A DNA stretch of 64,000 bases from a bacterium (GCA_029558515.1 JAKQEM010000039.1:34412-98411), one strand, 5' to 3'. Shown: positions 40,741 to 48,780, numbered from the stretch's first letter. Program-made: numbers and translations. The notes: generated by a model from the letters alone, not told the origin.

Positions 40741-43157
40741 TTTCTCATGCCGGGGAAGAGCCACACCTTTTCCGCAATCGGCCATTTCGCCACCGTGCGG
40801 CTGATCCGGCGGGTGATGATCATGCCGGTGAACATGGAGACGACAACGCCGATGCCCAGTGTCACCGCAAAGCCCCGGACGATGGACGTGCCGATGATGA
40901 AGAGCAGCGCGCACGTGATGATCGTCGAAATATTGGAGTCACGAATGGAAGGCCAGGCCTTTTCAAATCCGATTTCCACCGCGGTTTTCAATGTTTTGCC
41001 GAGCTTCAGTTCCTCTTTCACGCGTTCGAAGACGAGGACGTTCGTATCCACGGCCATGCCGATGGACAGGATCAATCCCGCCGCGCCCGCGAGCGTCAGG
41101 ACGATGTACTGATCCGTGACGAGGAAGAGCGGGAGCTTCAGCAGCGCGAGGAAGATGACGGCGTAGATGGTGAGCGCAACGTTGGCGATGATACCGAGGA
41201 ATCGATAGACGAGGAGCATGTAGAGCATGACGATGAGGGCGCCGACGATGCCAGCGAGCACCGACGTCTCCAGTGCCTGTGCGCCGAGCGTGGCTTCCAC
41301 CGTGCGCTGGCCGCTTAAGTAGATGGGAGCCGGAATGGCGCCGGTGTTGAGATCGGTGGCCAGTTCCTGCGCTTCCTGGATGGTACCTGCGCCGGTGATG
41401 ACGGCCGAGCCGCCGCTGATCTCCCCCTGGACCGTGGGGGCCGAGACCAATTGTCCTCCCACGAAGATCGCGATGCGTTTGCCGACATTGTTCTTCGTCA
41501 GTTCTTGGAACATCCGTCCCCCTTCCTCATCGAAGAGAATCTGCACGACGGGCAAATTGGTGGTGGGGTCGAGGGTGACGGCGGCGGAACGGAAGTGGGT
41601 TCCGGTGAGGGCGGTGTCTTTCCAGCCGGTCGGTTGCAGGGAGAAGAAGAGCAGACGCAGCGTGATCGCCTCTTCCATGCGTTGGACCAGTCCTTGCTCC
41701 AGACGTGTTTTCAGGGCGGCTGCACGGTTTTCACTGTCCGTGCCCGAGAGGGTGAGAGCGTCATAGGAGGCGATGTCCGCGGAGGTTTCCGGGGCTTTGT
41801 CGACGCGAATCAGATGGTAGCCGAAGGGAGTTTCCACCGGGTCGCTGATGACGCCGGGTTCCGCTGTGAAAGCGATGTCCTCGAACGCAGGGACGAGTTC
41901 GCCCCGCGCGATGGCCCCCAGACTGCCGGCGTTCTCCGCCGAGGGTCCGTCGGATTCCGCGCGTGCCAGGTCTTCGAAGACAGCGCCGTCATCGAGATGT
42001 CTTTTGAGTTCCTGCGCGCGCAGCAAGGCTTCTTCCTTGGTGCGCAGCACGTCGGACGTCGCGGCATTGGCACCGGAGAAGGCCACCAGGATGTGACTGG
42101 TTTCCACGCGTTCGCGCCCCTTGGTGAAGGAGCGCAGGAAGAGAAGTTTGGCCGTGCCGTCTTCCAGTGTCGCAACTCCGAGGCTTCCCGGTTCCATGCT
42201 GCGCAGCGTGCCGATGAGCCTGCTCGATGTCAGCATGTCCAATGATTGATCGTTTTCCACGGAAGCGACGGCTCCCGTCTCCGTCTCCGCAAGCAACGCA
42301 AACGCGGCAGCCGCTTCCAGAACCGTGCGTCCCGTCAGGCTCTTGGGCGCGACGACTTCCGCGAGGAAGATACCGGGGATCTGCTGTTCCACGGGTTGCT
42401 GCTCCTCATTGAGGGCCTGGACGGTCAGTGTTCCTTCCCGTCGCACGACGCCCGTGTTCTCCGTTGCGTCCCATACGGTTTCGAGTCCTTCGGGCAGCGT
42501 ATCGCGGAAGAATGCCCGGCGGTCTTCAAAACCCATGCCGAGGTTGCCGCCGATGTCCTGCCCGATGACGGCGAGACTCACGCCGCTCTGCGTGATGCGG
42601 CGCATGGCATCATCGGCGCGCGCGCGGACGGAAGCTTCATACTCCTCGGTTGCTTCCGTGAACTCTTCCTTGAATTCCAGTTGGATGGTTTTGCCGACCG
42701 TATCGATGCACTCCTGCACGTCGATGACACCGGGGCACTCCACGAGGAGATGCTTCTCCTTGCCGATGTAGGACGGTGTGATGACGGCCTCACTCACGCC
42801 CAGTGCGTTGATGCGTCGTTCCAGCACGGTGCGAATGGCTTCAACGATATTCTGGCTCTGCGTTTCGACGATCTGCCGTTCCAGACGCAGCTGCGCAATG
42901 CGGTCTCCCGAGCCGTTCGCTGCTTCCAACGTGGCGATCTCTTCATCGATGCGTCGCAGCTGTTCTTGGATCTCCTGTTCCGAGATGCGGAAATCCAGCT
43001 GCGTGCCCCCCGCGAGATCCAGCCCCAGGTGCAGCCCGGGGTTGAGCCAGGCGGGTGCCCATCCCTGTTTCCAGTCATCCGGCAGTGCGATGACGAGGAT
43101 GAAAGCGGCGATGACGGCGATGAGGATCGGTTTGAGTGCGGCGGAACGGGAAGTCAT
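40737..43157 (-). CDS. secD: SecD translocase subunit with an inserted parvulin (PpiC) domain
   Basis: SecD pulls exported proteins across the membrane using ion flow. The 806-aa product has TM1 (10-28), the P1 head start (PGLHLGLDLAGGTQLDF; VLERRINALGVSEAVITPSY), and at about 350-455 a parvulin rotamase domain (VETSHILVAFSG, LARAESDGPSAENAGSLGAI, FEDIAFTAEPGVISDPVETP, FGYHLIRVDKA). P1 resumes at 510-620 (ILFDEEGGRMFQELTKNNVG), then five helices (630-790) with the functional motif GMAVDTNVLVFERVKEE. Usual SecD is 400-620 aa. No secF follows; YhhQ does. Confidence 0.93.
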   Translation of the reverse strand: MTSRSAALKPILIAVIAAFILVIALPDDWKQGWAPAWLNPGLHLGLDLAGGTQLDFRISEQEIQEQLRRIDEEIATLEAANGSGDRIAQLRLERQIVETQSQNIVEAIRTVLERRINALGVSEAVITPSYIGKEKHLLVECPGVIDVQECIDTVGKTIQLEFKEEFTEATEEYEASVRARADDAMRRITQSGVSLAVIGQDIGGNLGMGFEDRRAFFRDTLPEGLETVWDATENTGVVRREGTLTVQALNEEQQPVEQQIPGIFLAEVVAPKSLTGRTVLEAAAAFALLAETETGAVASVENDQSLDMLTSSRLIGTLRSMEPGSLGVATLEDGTAKLLFLRSFTKGRERVETSHILVAFSGANAATSDVLRTKEEALLRAQELKRHLDDGAVFEDLARAESDGPSAENAGSLGAIARGELVPAFEDIAFTAEPGVISDPVETPFGYHLIRVDKAPETSADIASYDALTLSGTDSENRAAALKTRLEQGLVQRMEEAITLRLLFFSLQPTGWKDTALTGTHFRSAAVTLDPTTNLPVVQILFDEEGGRMFQELTKNNVGKRIAIFVGGQLVSAPTVQGEISGGSAVITGAGTIQEAQELATDLNTGAIPAPIYLSGQRTVEATLGAQALETSVLAGIVGALIVMLYMLLVYRFLGIIANVALTIYAVIFLALLKLPLFLVTDQYIVLTLAGAAGLILSIGMAVDTNVLVFERVKEELKLGKTLKTAVEIGFEKAWPSIRDSNISTIITCALLFIIGTSIVRGFAVTLGIGVVVSMFTGMIITRRISRTVAKWPIAEKVWLFPGMRK

Positions 43158-43831
43158 GGGAGTGAGGGGAGAGAGGAGGTCGGCGTGAAGGTGACATGCG
43201 CGCCGACGATGACATCGTCGGCGAAGATGTCCGCGAGTACGGGGTCCGGGATCCCGCGAATGGTGATATCAGTGGAGTCGGTCGCGGCTGCGGGGAGCAC
43301 GCCCATGAGGACGTCCCGGACGAACACCCCGATGGTGTTGCCCTTCTCCGCCGTCATCAGCGCCTGCATTTTCCCCCGTCCGATTTCCGTAAAAAGAATG
43401 CGTATCGCGCCCTTCCCCTCACTGTCCTGCGCTGATTCCACCCAGTCGACATCCTCTTCCGTGATATCCGTGAGGCGGAAGCCGCCCTGCCCCTCCACGG
43501 TGACGTCGGCTTCCTCCGCGGGAGCCCCGGCCATCACGCGCAGAGAGAACGGCCGGGTGAGCTGCTCGGAGAGGAGTGCGATGGTGGCGGGATCATCGAC
43601 CTGTACATCGATGGCTATGGCACCCTCCTCCTGGCGGAGCGTCTGTTCGAGCATCGGCACTTGCATGCTCTGGATGCGTCGTTCGATCACGCGCATCGCC
43701 GCGAGACTCAACGCTTCCTGCCGGGTCGGTTCCTCCGTGTCCATCGTGAGATCATACGAGCCCGTCACCGCCTCGCCGGAGCAAGCCGTGAGGAATAGGA
43801 GGACGCCGAAGAAGGCTACGGGGCGTTTCAT
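43154..43831 (-). CDS. Lipoprotein resembling a free SecD periplasmic head
   Basis: A 225-aa lipoprotein with signal MKRPVAFFGVLLFLTAC (lipobox LTAC). The mature part parallels SecD P1: LAAMRVIERRIQSMQVPMLE corresponds to VLERRINALGVSEAVI; IAIDVQVDDPATIALLSEQL to the LVECPGV strand; IRILFTEIGRGKMQALMTAE to ILFDEEGGRMFQELTKN. No membrane helices follow. It overlaps secD by 4 nt (ATGA), so it is made with it. I infer a membrane-tethered accessory that may cooperate with or have duplicated from the SecD head. Confidence 0.75.
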   Translation of the reverse strand: MKRPVAFFGVLLFLTACSGEAVTGSYDLTMDTEEPTRQEALSLAAMRVIERRIQSMQVPMLEQTLRQEEGAIAIDVQVDDPATIALLSEQLTRPFSLRVMAGAPAEEADVTVEGQGGFRLTDITEEDVDWVESAQDSEGKGAIRILFTEIGRGKMQALMTAEKGNTIGVFVRDVLMGVLPAAATDSTDITIRGIPDPVLADIFADDVIVGAHVTFTPTSSLPSLP

Positions 43832-44781
43832 GGGAGGTGCCGAGTGTAGAGTAACCGTGTACCCGCCCGCAACATCTTGCCTGTCAGGTCTATACCCTTC
43901 AGGACGCAGCCATCATCGATGACGCAGTCCTCGATGACGCAGTCCTGAAACACGACGGTATTGCGCAGCGTGCCGCCGATCACACGGGAATTGCGGCCCA
44001 GCACGACAGATCCTTCCATCCGAGTATCTTGGGAGTGAGCATGTTCTCCGTACAGCGCGTGCGGGCCGACGAGCGCTTGCGTCGCCTGCACATACGACGC
44101 AAACGAGCCGATGTCGAACCACGGCGCGCGGAACGTCCTGCAATCCACGTCGATGTTGCGGCGCAGGCACTCTTCGAAGAGTCCGCCGATGTTATCCGGT
44201 TTGCGTTGTGCGTAGACGATCAAGAGAGGGAGCACGCGCGCCGGGATCACCGAACAGCCGGTGCTCACGATGCTGCTCCTCGGTTCCGACGGCTTCTCCT
44301 CAAATCCGATGACGCGCCGTCCGTCTTCGTCCAGTACCACCGTCCCGAAGGCGCTCGCTTTGGCGCGATCTCCCAGATCGACGGCGGCGAGGAGCGGCGT
44401 GCGTGGGCGGAAGGCGGCGAGGAACGTCTCGAAATCAAATCCGCAGTAGTTGTCTCCTGCAAGCAGCAGGATGTCGTCTTGGATGCCCTCGCGCGTGATC
44501 CACTGCGAGAGCGCCCCGAGGGCGCCCAGCTTATCGTCATCACTCTTCGTTTCTTCGATGCGGATGGAGAGAGCAGACTGGTGCAGTGTGCGCGCCCATT
44601 CTTCAAATGCCTCGCGGAAGACGGCATTGGTGCTGACGGTGACAGGGAGATCGTGCGGCAGTCGCCGGACCAGATGTGTCAGGAGGGGAACCCCCGCGAG
44701 GGGCAGCAGCGGTTTGGCGCGCTTTTCCGTGAGGGGCCACAGACGTGTGGCGTAGCCGCCGGCGAGGATGAAGCAGCGCAC
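43828..44781 (-). CDS. Sugar-1-phosphate nucleotidyltransferase with beta-helix tail
   Basis: Activates a sugar phosphate to an NDP-sugar for glycan synthesis. The 317-aa product has the pyrophosphorylase loop LAGGYATRLWPLTEKRAKPL at residue 6, LLLAGDNYCGFD (metal Asp), FGTVVLDEDGRRVIGFEEKP, and a left-handed beta-helix-like end (SVVLGRNSRVIGG, VVFQDCVIEDCVIDDGCVL). Mannose- or glucose-1-P specificity cannot be decided. It overlaps the SecD-head lipoprotein gene by 4 nt. Confidence 0.92.
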   Translation of the reverse strand: MRCFILAGGYATRLWPLTEKRAKPLLPLAGVPLLTHLVRRLPHDLPVTVSTNAVFREAFEEWARTLHQSALSIRIEETKSDDDKLGALGALSQWITREGIQDDILLLAGDNYCGFDFETFLAAFRPRTPLLAAVDLGDRAKASAFGTVVLDEDGRRVIGFEEKPSEPRSSIVSTGCSVIPARVLPLLIVYAQRKPDNIGGLFEECLRRNIDVDCRTFRAPWFDIGSFASYVQATQALVGPHALYGEHAHSQDTRMEGSVVLGRNSRVIGGTLRNTVVFQDCVIEDCVIDDGCVLKGIDLTGKMLRAGTRLLYTRHLP

Positions 44782-44797
44782 GAGAGGAAGAATACAC

Positions 44798-45376
44798 TCA
44801 TCTCAAACCCTCCGTCACCGCTACCCGTGCAGGTCTTCTGCGAATGCCGAGCACCGATCCCCCTGCCGAGGATGCGGCGGAGGCGGCAGACACTGCGGAG
44901 GACGTTGCGCCGGCCATCGCGACTGTTTCGGCATTCTCACATCCGCTGTCGGCGGGGCCTTGCTCCAGGTAATCGGCGAGCACCCTGACGCGTCCCGCTT
45001 GTTGATAGATGCGGTATCCCGTGTAGTCTGGATTCGCTTCCCTGCCGTCGAATGCGATGCAGGAGACGTAGACGGGAACCAGGGCGTCGATCGTGATGCA
45101 GCCGATGTTCGTTTTCCCGTAACGACAAATCGGTTTGGCATTGGCTTCCCCCTCCGGAATGGCGGCGGAGGCGGCGGCGTACTCCCCTTCATCTATCAGG
45201 TACTGGTACTGCGCTTTTTCGGTTTCGCGCATGACGCTTCTGCGCTCCGTATCTTGCGTTTTTCCCAATTGCTCAAAAGGATTGACCGCCATGATGACGA
45301 TGCCCGCCACTACGCCGATGACGCCGATGACGAGCAGCAGTTCGATGAGCGTGAAGCCCGCATGCATGGTTCGCAT
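44798..45376 (-). CDS. Type IV pilin-like protein (prepilin)
   Basis: A prepilin: leader MRTMHAG, then the class III signal FTLIELLLVIGVIGVVAGIV with Glu5 after the cleavage Gly, one N-terminal helix and a globular domain with C-X-C-spaced cysteines (ICRYGKTNIGC, SCIAFDGREANPDYTGYRIY, DSGCENAE). It ends in a second low-complexity Ala/Ser region and basic tail. The start region consists of 9-bp repeats that give several in-frame ATGs (MRTMRTM), so the exact start is uncertain (45367, 45376, 45385 or 45412). Confidence 0.88.
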   Translation of the reverse strand: MRTMHAGFTLIELLLVIGVIGVVAGIVIMAVNPFEQLGKTQDTERRSVMRETEKAQYQYLIDEGEYAAASAAIPEGEANAKPICRYGKTNIGCITIDALVPVYVSCIAFDGREANPDYTGYRIYQQAGRVRVLADYLEQGPADSGCENAETVAMAGATSSAVSAASAASSAGGSVLGIRRRPARVAVTEGLR

Positions 45377-45390
45377 GGTTCGCATGGTGC
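45361..45390 (-). repeat. 9-bp tandem repeat at the pilin start
   Basis: GCATGGTTC occurs twice and GCATGGTGC once on the + strand, each unit supplying an in-frame start codon to the prepilin gene. Confidence 0.75.
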
Positions 45391-45428
45391 GTGTCCGTAT
45401 CGTACGTGTCAAGAAAGGGGAGGAGCCG

Positions 45429-46232
45429 TCACTGGAAAAACCAAGCCCATCGTGCTGTTTTCGGTCGCACCACCGTCAATGGATGTCCTTCCAGCGTTTC
45501 GACCCGTTCATCGCGTTCCACGATGCCCAGGACCGAAGGGAGCAGCATGTAGGTGACCGCGTGATTGCGGCAGGCGCCGATCAGGTTGAGGGATTGTTCC
45601 AAGTCGCTGCACTGGATGAGGTGGGTGATCTTGCGGCCGATCAGGACATCTTCGAGCTTGTTCAGTTTGCCTGCAACCGGCACCCCCTCGATTTCCGTCT
45701 CGGACGTGCCTCGACCATCCAGAATCGCGACCGGCGTCAGCGGATTACTCTTGTGCTGCAAGGTCTTGATCAACGCTTTCGCTTCGCGCGTGGCGCCGAT
45801 GATGAGCGTCGGATAGACGGGGGGGCTGCGTCGCAGCATCCGCCGCATCCATCGCTCGAAGAGCACATGCCAGCCCCAGACGGGGACCGTGCTCAGCGCG
45901 AGTGCATAGAGCAGCAGGAGTCGACTGAAGAAGAGTCCGTAGAGGAAGTAGTAGCCCAGTGCGAAGAGCGCCGTGCTCATGATGCCGGCGTAGAGAATGT
46001 ACATGCCTGTTCGCAGGTTTCTCTGGTTGCGCATCAGTGCGAATGTGCGCGTCAGCAGCAGTGTCAGTATCCAGAACGGTGAGACGAGCAGGGCGATGGT
46101 GAAGAACGCTTGAAACGGAAAGACCGTGGAGAACACCCAGCCCACCCGCAGGAAGTACGCGAGTGCGTAGGCCCCCAGAAAGAGTGCACTGTCCGTGAGG
46201 AGCCAGAGAATGAGGAAGAGGGAACGGCGCAT
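45429..46232 (-). CDS. N-terminal half of a polyprenyl-phosphate sugar transferase, catalytic domain absent
   Basis: A 267-aa protein with four membrane helices (about 5-115) and a Rossmann-like CoA-binding domain (about 140-240: YPTLIIGATREAKALIKTLQ, VAILDGRGTSETEIEGVPVA, ITHLIQCSDLEQSLNLIGAC). This is the architecture of WbaP/WcaJ-type enzymes, but the ORF ends at VVRPKTARWAWFFQ, right where the C-terminal bacterial sugar-transferase domain should begin. It is thus an orphan sensory/scaffold half or a truncated enzyme. It is clustered with polysaccharide genes. Confidence 0.82.
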   Translation of the reverse strand: MRRSLFLILWLLTDSALFLGAYALAYFLRVGWVFSTVFPFQAFFTIALLVSPFWILTLLLTRTFALMRNQRNLRTGMYILYAGIMSTALFALGYYFLYGLFFSRLLLLYALALSTVPVWGWHVLFERWMRRMLRRSPPVYPTLIIGATREAKALIKTLQHKSNPLTPVAILDGRGTSETEIEGVPVAGKLNKLEDVLIGRKITHLIQCSDLEQSLNLIGACRNHAVTYMLLPSVLGIVERDERVETLEGHPLTVVRPKTARWAWFFQ

Positions 46233-46237
46233 GACGG

Positions 46238-46272
46238 AAGTATAGAGTATGCGGTATGGAGTATGGCATATA
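46238..46272. repeat. Heptanucleotide array, GAGTATG type, 5 units
   Basis: AAGTATA, GAGTATG, CGGTATG, GAGTATG, GCATATA. Inverted partner of the CAATACT array that starts 8 bp further on. Confidence 0.82.
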
Positions 46273-46280
46273 ATTCATGA

Positions 46281-46329
46281 CCATACCCAATTCCCAATAC
46301 TCAATACTCAATACTCAATACTCAACTTC
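46281..46329. repeat. Heptanucleotide array, CAATACT type, 7 units
   Basis: CCATACC, CAATTCC, CAATACT x4, CAACTTC in exact register, running into the end of the zincin gene (encodes its last residues SIEY). Confidence 0.92.
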
Positions 46330-47177
46330 GTAATATCCCACGGAATCGCCGCATCCATCACGTACGTACTGGTTGCCAGAGCGTTCTCCTGCAGGGGCAC
46401 ATAGGCTTCCATCCACGCGAGTTTGGCGGCGATGGCGGCGTTTGTTTTGGCACGTTCTCGCAGCAGTTCCCTATGGAGCACGTAGGCGGCAAAACTTTCG
46501 GAGAAGTCCTCAAAGGCATCGGTCTTGGCGTATCCGGAAACGAAGTCCTGCGAGAGCGCACGTTCATGCAGCACGTTTTCGTTTTCCCAGGAAATGGCGA
46601 AGAAGGCCGCTGCGGGACTATCAACGAAGAAGCGGTCGCGCCCGTCCAGAAAGGCGCTGTTGCCGGATGCCCGCGTCCCCGTGAGATTGCCGTGCGTCAC
46701 GTGGCCGCACTCGTGCACCAGGAGCGACAAGAACTCTTCATCCGATACCGAACCGTCCAGAATGATCGTCGTCTTGCCCCCCAGTCCCCGCTGGCGGGCG
46801 TTCTCGTAGAGCACGAAGAAATGTTGCAAGTTTGTCCGGCAGTGCGGCGGCAGCGTCATGAGAACGCGCTGCGCGATCAGGCGGTGATGGGGTCGGATGT
46901 CTTGCTGGTCGACGATGGGCAGGAGCGCAGGCCCGGCCCGGGTGCTTGTCTTCGCCAGGACCGTGCTTTGGGAGGTGATGCGCTTCTGTTTGAGAACAGA
47001 GGGGAAGGGACGGGTGCGGGGGAGGGGGAGAGGACGTCTGTCCGCCGCTTCCTGCAGTCCGATGACGGACCATTGTCTTGCCGACGTTTGCATCCATGGT
47101 ACACTTGCAGACAGAAGAACCAGGGCGGTGGGAACGCCGATAGCGCAGGCGATGACGGCGGAATGTCGTCTGTTCAT
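46308..47177 (-). CDS. Exported gluzincin-type metallopeptidase, unknown family
   Basis: A 289-aa secreted or membrane-anchored protein: signal anchor at 7-28 (AVIACAIGVPTALVLLSASV), basic/Pro linker, and a metallopeptidase core with HECGH at about residue 155 (FLSLLVHECGHVTHGNLTG). A candidate third ligand Glu lies in AFEDFSESFAAYVLHRELLR. The arrangement HExxH plus ExxxE-like downstream helix fits gluzincins or anthrax-toxin-lethal-factor-like peptidases; I cannot name the family. The C-terminal SIEY comes from a repeat array. Confidence 0.75.
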   Translation of the reverse strand: MNRRHSAVIACAIGVPTALVLLSASVPWMQTSARQWSVIGLQEAADRRPLPLPRTRPFPSVLKQKRITSQSTVLAKTSTRAGPALLPIVDQQDIRPHHRLIAQRVLMTLPPHCRTNLQHFFVLYENARQRGLGGKTTIILDGSVSDEEFLSLLVHECGHVTHGNLTGTRASGNSAFLDGRDRFFVDSPAAAFFAISWENENVLHERALSQDFVSGYAKTDAFEDFSESFAAYVLHRELLRERAKTNAAIAAKLAWMEAYVPLQENALATSTYVMDAAIPWDITKLSIEY

Positions 47178-47225
47178 AGTTGAGCAGTTGGCAAAAGGTA
47201 CGATTTATAACATTTATTCATTAGC

Positions 47226-48677
47226 ATGTCAACACTTGCTTCGAGTACGGTCCGTAACGGACAGCAACTCGTCCTCACCATCGAGAAATTGACTCATGGC
47301 GGCGCCGGTCTGGCCTTCGTCGACGGTTTGCCCGTCTTCGTCCCCGGCGCCGTTCCCGGTCAGCAGGTGGAAGTGACCATTCTCAAGCATCGGGGCAACT
47401 ACGCCGAAGCCAGGCAGGATCGCGTCGTTCGTCGCGCCATCGACGAAATTCCCGCCCGCTGCCAGCACATGCACGAGTGCGGCGGCTGCAGCTGGCAGAA
47501 TCTCCCGTACAACAAGCAGCTCACCTACAAGGAGGAGATCGTTCGCGAGACGCTTGCGCACCTCACGCCCGTCGATGAGGAACTGCGTCGTCAGTTGCCC
47601 GGACGCGTGCTGAAGATCATCCCCAGCCCGCAGGTGTTTCACTACCGCAATAAGCTGGAACTTTCCTTTGGGTTCTCCACCATGCGGACCGAGGACCGAG
47701 ACGGCAAGCGTATCTACTTCGATGAGGATCCTACGATCGGATTTCACCGCCCTCATGACTGGGCGACCGTACTGCCCGTCGGCGAGTGCCATCTGTACGA
47801 TGAGCAGAGTGCGTCCCTCCTGGCGGATATTCGCCGCTTTCTGCAGGAATCACGTCTATCCGTCTACAATCCCAAGATTCACAAAGGCTTGCTGCGGTCC
47901 CTCCTTCTGCGACGGGGCGTGCATACGGACGAGCACATGCTCTGCTTCATCGTCAATGCGCGGAAGAAGGAACTCGAACCGCTCTTCCAGCACTTCATGC
48001 GCTTCGGCGGGCGGGCGGGATTGAAGAGTTTGCTCGTGGTGGAGCACACCGGCATCGGCGACAAGCCCGAGCAGCCCGTCATCCATGCGCTCCTCGGAAA
48101 GCCGTTCATCACGGAGCGCCTCTTCGATCTTTCCTTCGACATCTCCCCGTTCTCCTTCTTCCAGACCAATACGTTGGGTGCGGAGAAGCTGTACCAGGCC
48201 ATTTCTGCCGGAGCGGATCTGCGACGCACGGACACCGTTTTAGACGCCTACTGCGGCATGGGCACCATCGGGCAGTATCTGGCGCGGTACTGCGAGAAGG
48301 TCGTCGGCATCGAGAGCCACCCCTCCGCCGTGGAAGATGCGCTGACGTCCAGCGGCAAGAATCGCATCGCCAATATCAGCTTCTACAAAGGTCGAACCGA
48401 ACAGATCCTCCGCGATCAGCTCAAGCCCGGCGGCAAGTACGCGTTCGATGTCATCGTCGTGGATCCTCCCCGCGCAGGACTGCATCCGCAGGCGTTGCAG
48501 GCGATGATCGCGCACGCCCCCCGTTCCATCGTGTACGTTTCCTGCAACACGGCGACGCTCGCGCGGGATATGGGCGGCTTCCTGAAAGCCGGCTGGGAAC
48601 TCCGCACCGTGCAGCCCGTCGACATGTTCCCGCACACCCCGCACATCGAGACGGTGAGCGTGCTGGAGAGGAAGTGA
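47226..48677 (+). CDS. rlmD: 23S rRNA (uracil-5-)-methyltransferase, RlmD/RumA family
   Basis: A SAM-dependent m5U methyltransferase. The 483-aa product has an N-terminal TRAM domain (LTIEKLTHGGAGLAFVDGLP), the 4Fe-4S Cys cluster C-X5-C-X2-C in ARCQHMHECGGCSWQNLP, SAM motif VLDAYCGMGTIGQYLA, VVDPPRAGLHPQAL and the catalytic Cys in IVYVSCNTATLARD. The substrate could be U1939 (RlmD) or U747 (RlmCD type); the family alone does not decide. Confidence 0.93.
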   Translation: MSTLASSTVRNGQQLVLTIEKLTHGGAGLAFVDGLPVFVPGAVPGQQVEVTILKHRGNYAEARQDRVVRRAIDEIPARCQHMHECGGCSWQNLPYNKQLTYKEEIVRETLAHLTPVDEELRRQLPGRVLKIIPSPQVFHYRNKLELSFGFSTMRTEDRDGKRIYFDEDPTIGFHRPHDWATVLPVGECHLYDEQSASLLADIRRFLQESRLSVYNPKIHKGLLRSLLLRRGVHTDEHMLCFIVNARKKELEPLFQHFMRFGGRAGLKSLLVVEHTGIGDKPEQPVIHALLGKPFITERLFDLSFDISPFSFFQTNTLGAEKLYQAISAGADLRRTDTVLDAYCGMGTIGQYLARYCEKVVGIESHPSAVEDALTSSGKNRIANISFYKGRTEQILRDQLKPGGKYAFDVIVVDPPRAGLHPQALQAMIAHAPRSIVYVSCNTATLARDMGGFLKAGWELRTVQPVDMFPHTPHIETVSVLERK

Positions 48678-48736
48678 GCGGGCGTGTATCGTGCGATGAT
48701 GCGCAAGGACGCAGTCAGGCAGTGCATGCACATGCA

Positions 48737-48766
48737 TAACGATAATTATTTATTGACTAACGATAA
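48737..48766 (+). promoter_or_regulatory. Candidate operator: two TAACGATAA direct repeats
   Basis: TAACGATAA occurs at 48737 and 48758, exactly 21 bp (two helical turns) apart, flanking the -35 box of the DUF2975 operon. The XRE regulator encoded third in the operon is the likely binder. Confidence 0.5.
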
Positions 48767-48780
48767 ATACTGGATATGAT
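48753..48780 (+). promoter_or_regulatory. Promoter of the DUF2975/XRE operon
   Basis: TTGACT and TATGAT are 16 bp apart. The GTG at 48787 lies 7 nt after the -10, the expected transcription start, so the mRNA is probably leaderless. Confidence 0.6.

Noticed and set aside
42246-43922. 558-aa plus-strand ORF over secD
   Set aside because: It is the antisense shadow of secD and its lipoprotein neighbour; it shows no motif and high Ser/Arg content typical of shadows in GC-rich genes.
1521-46329. Interpretation of the repeat arrays as CRISPR
   Set aside because: Units are 7 bp with no unique spacers of 25-40 bp and no cas genes are present.
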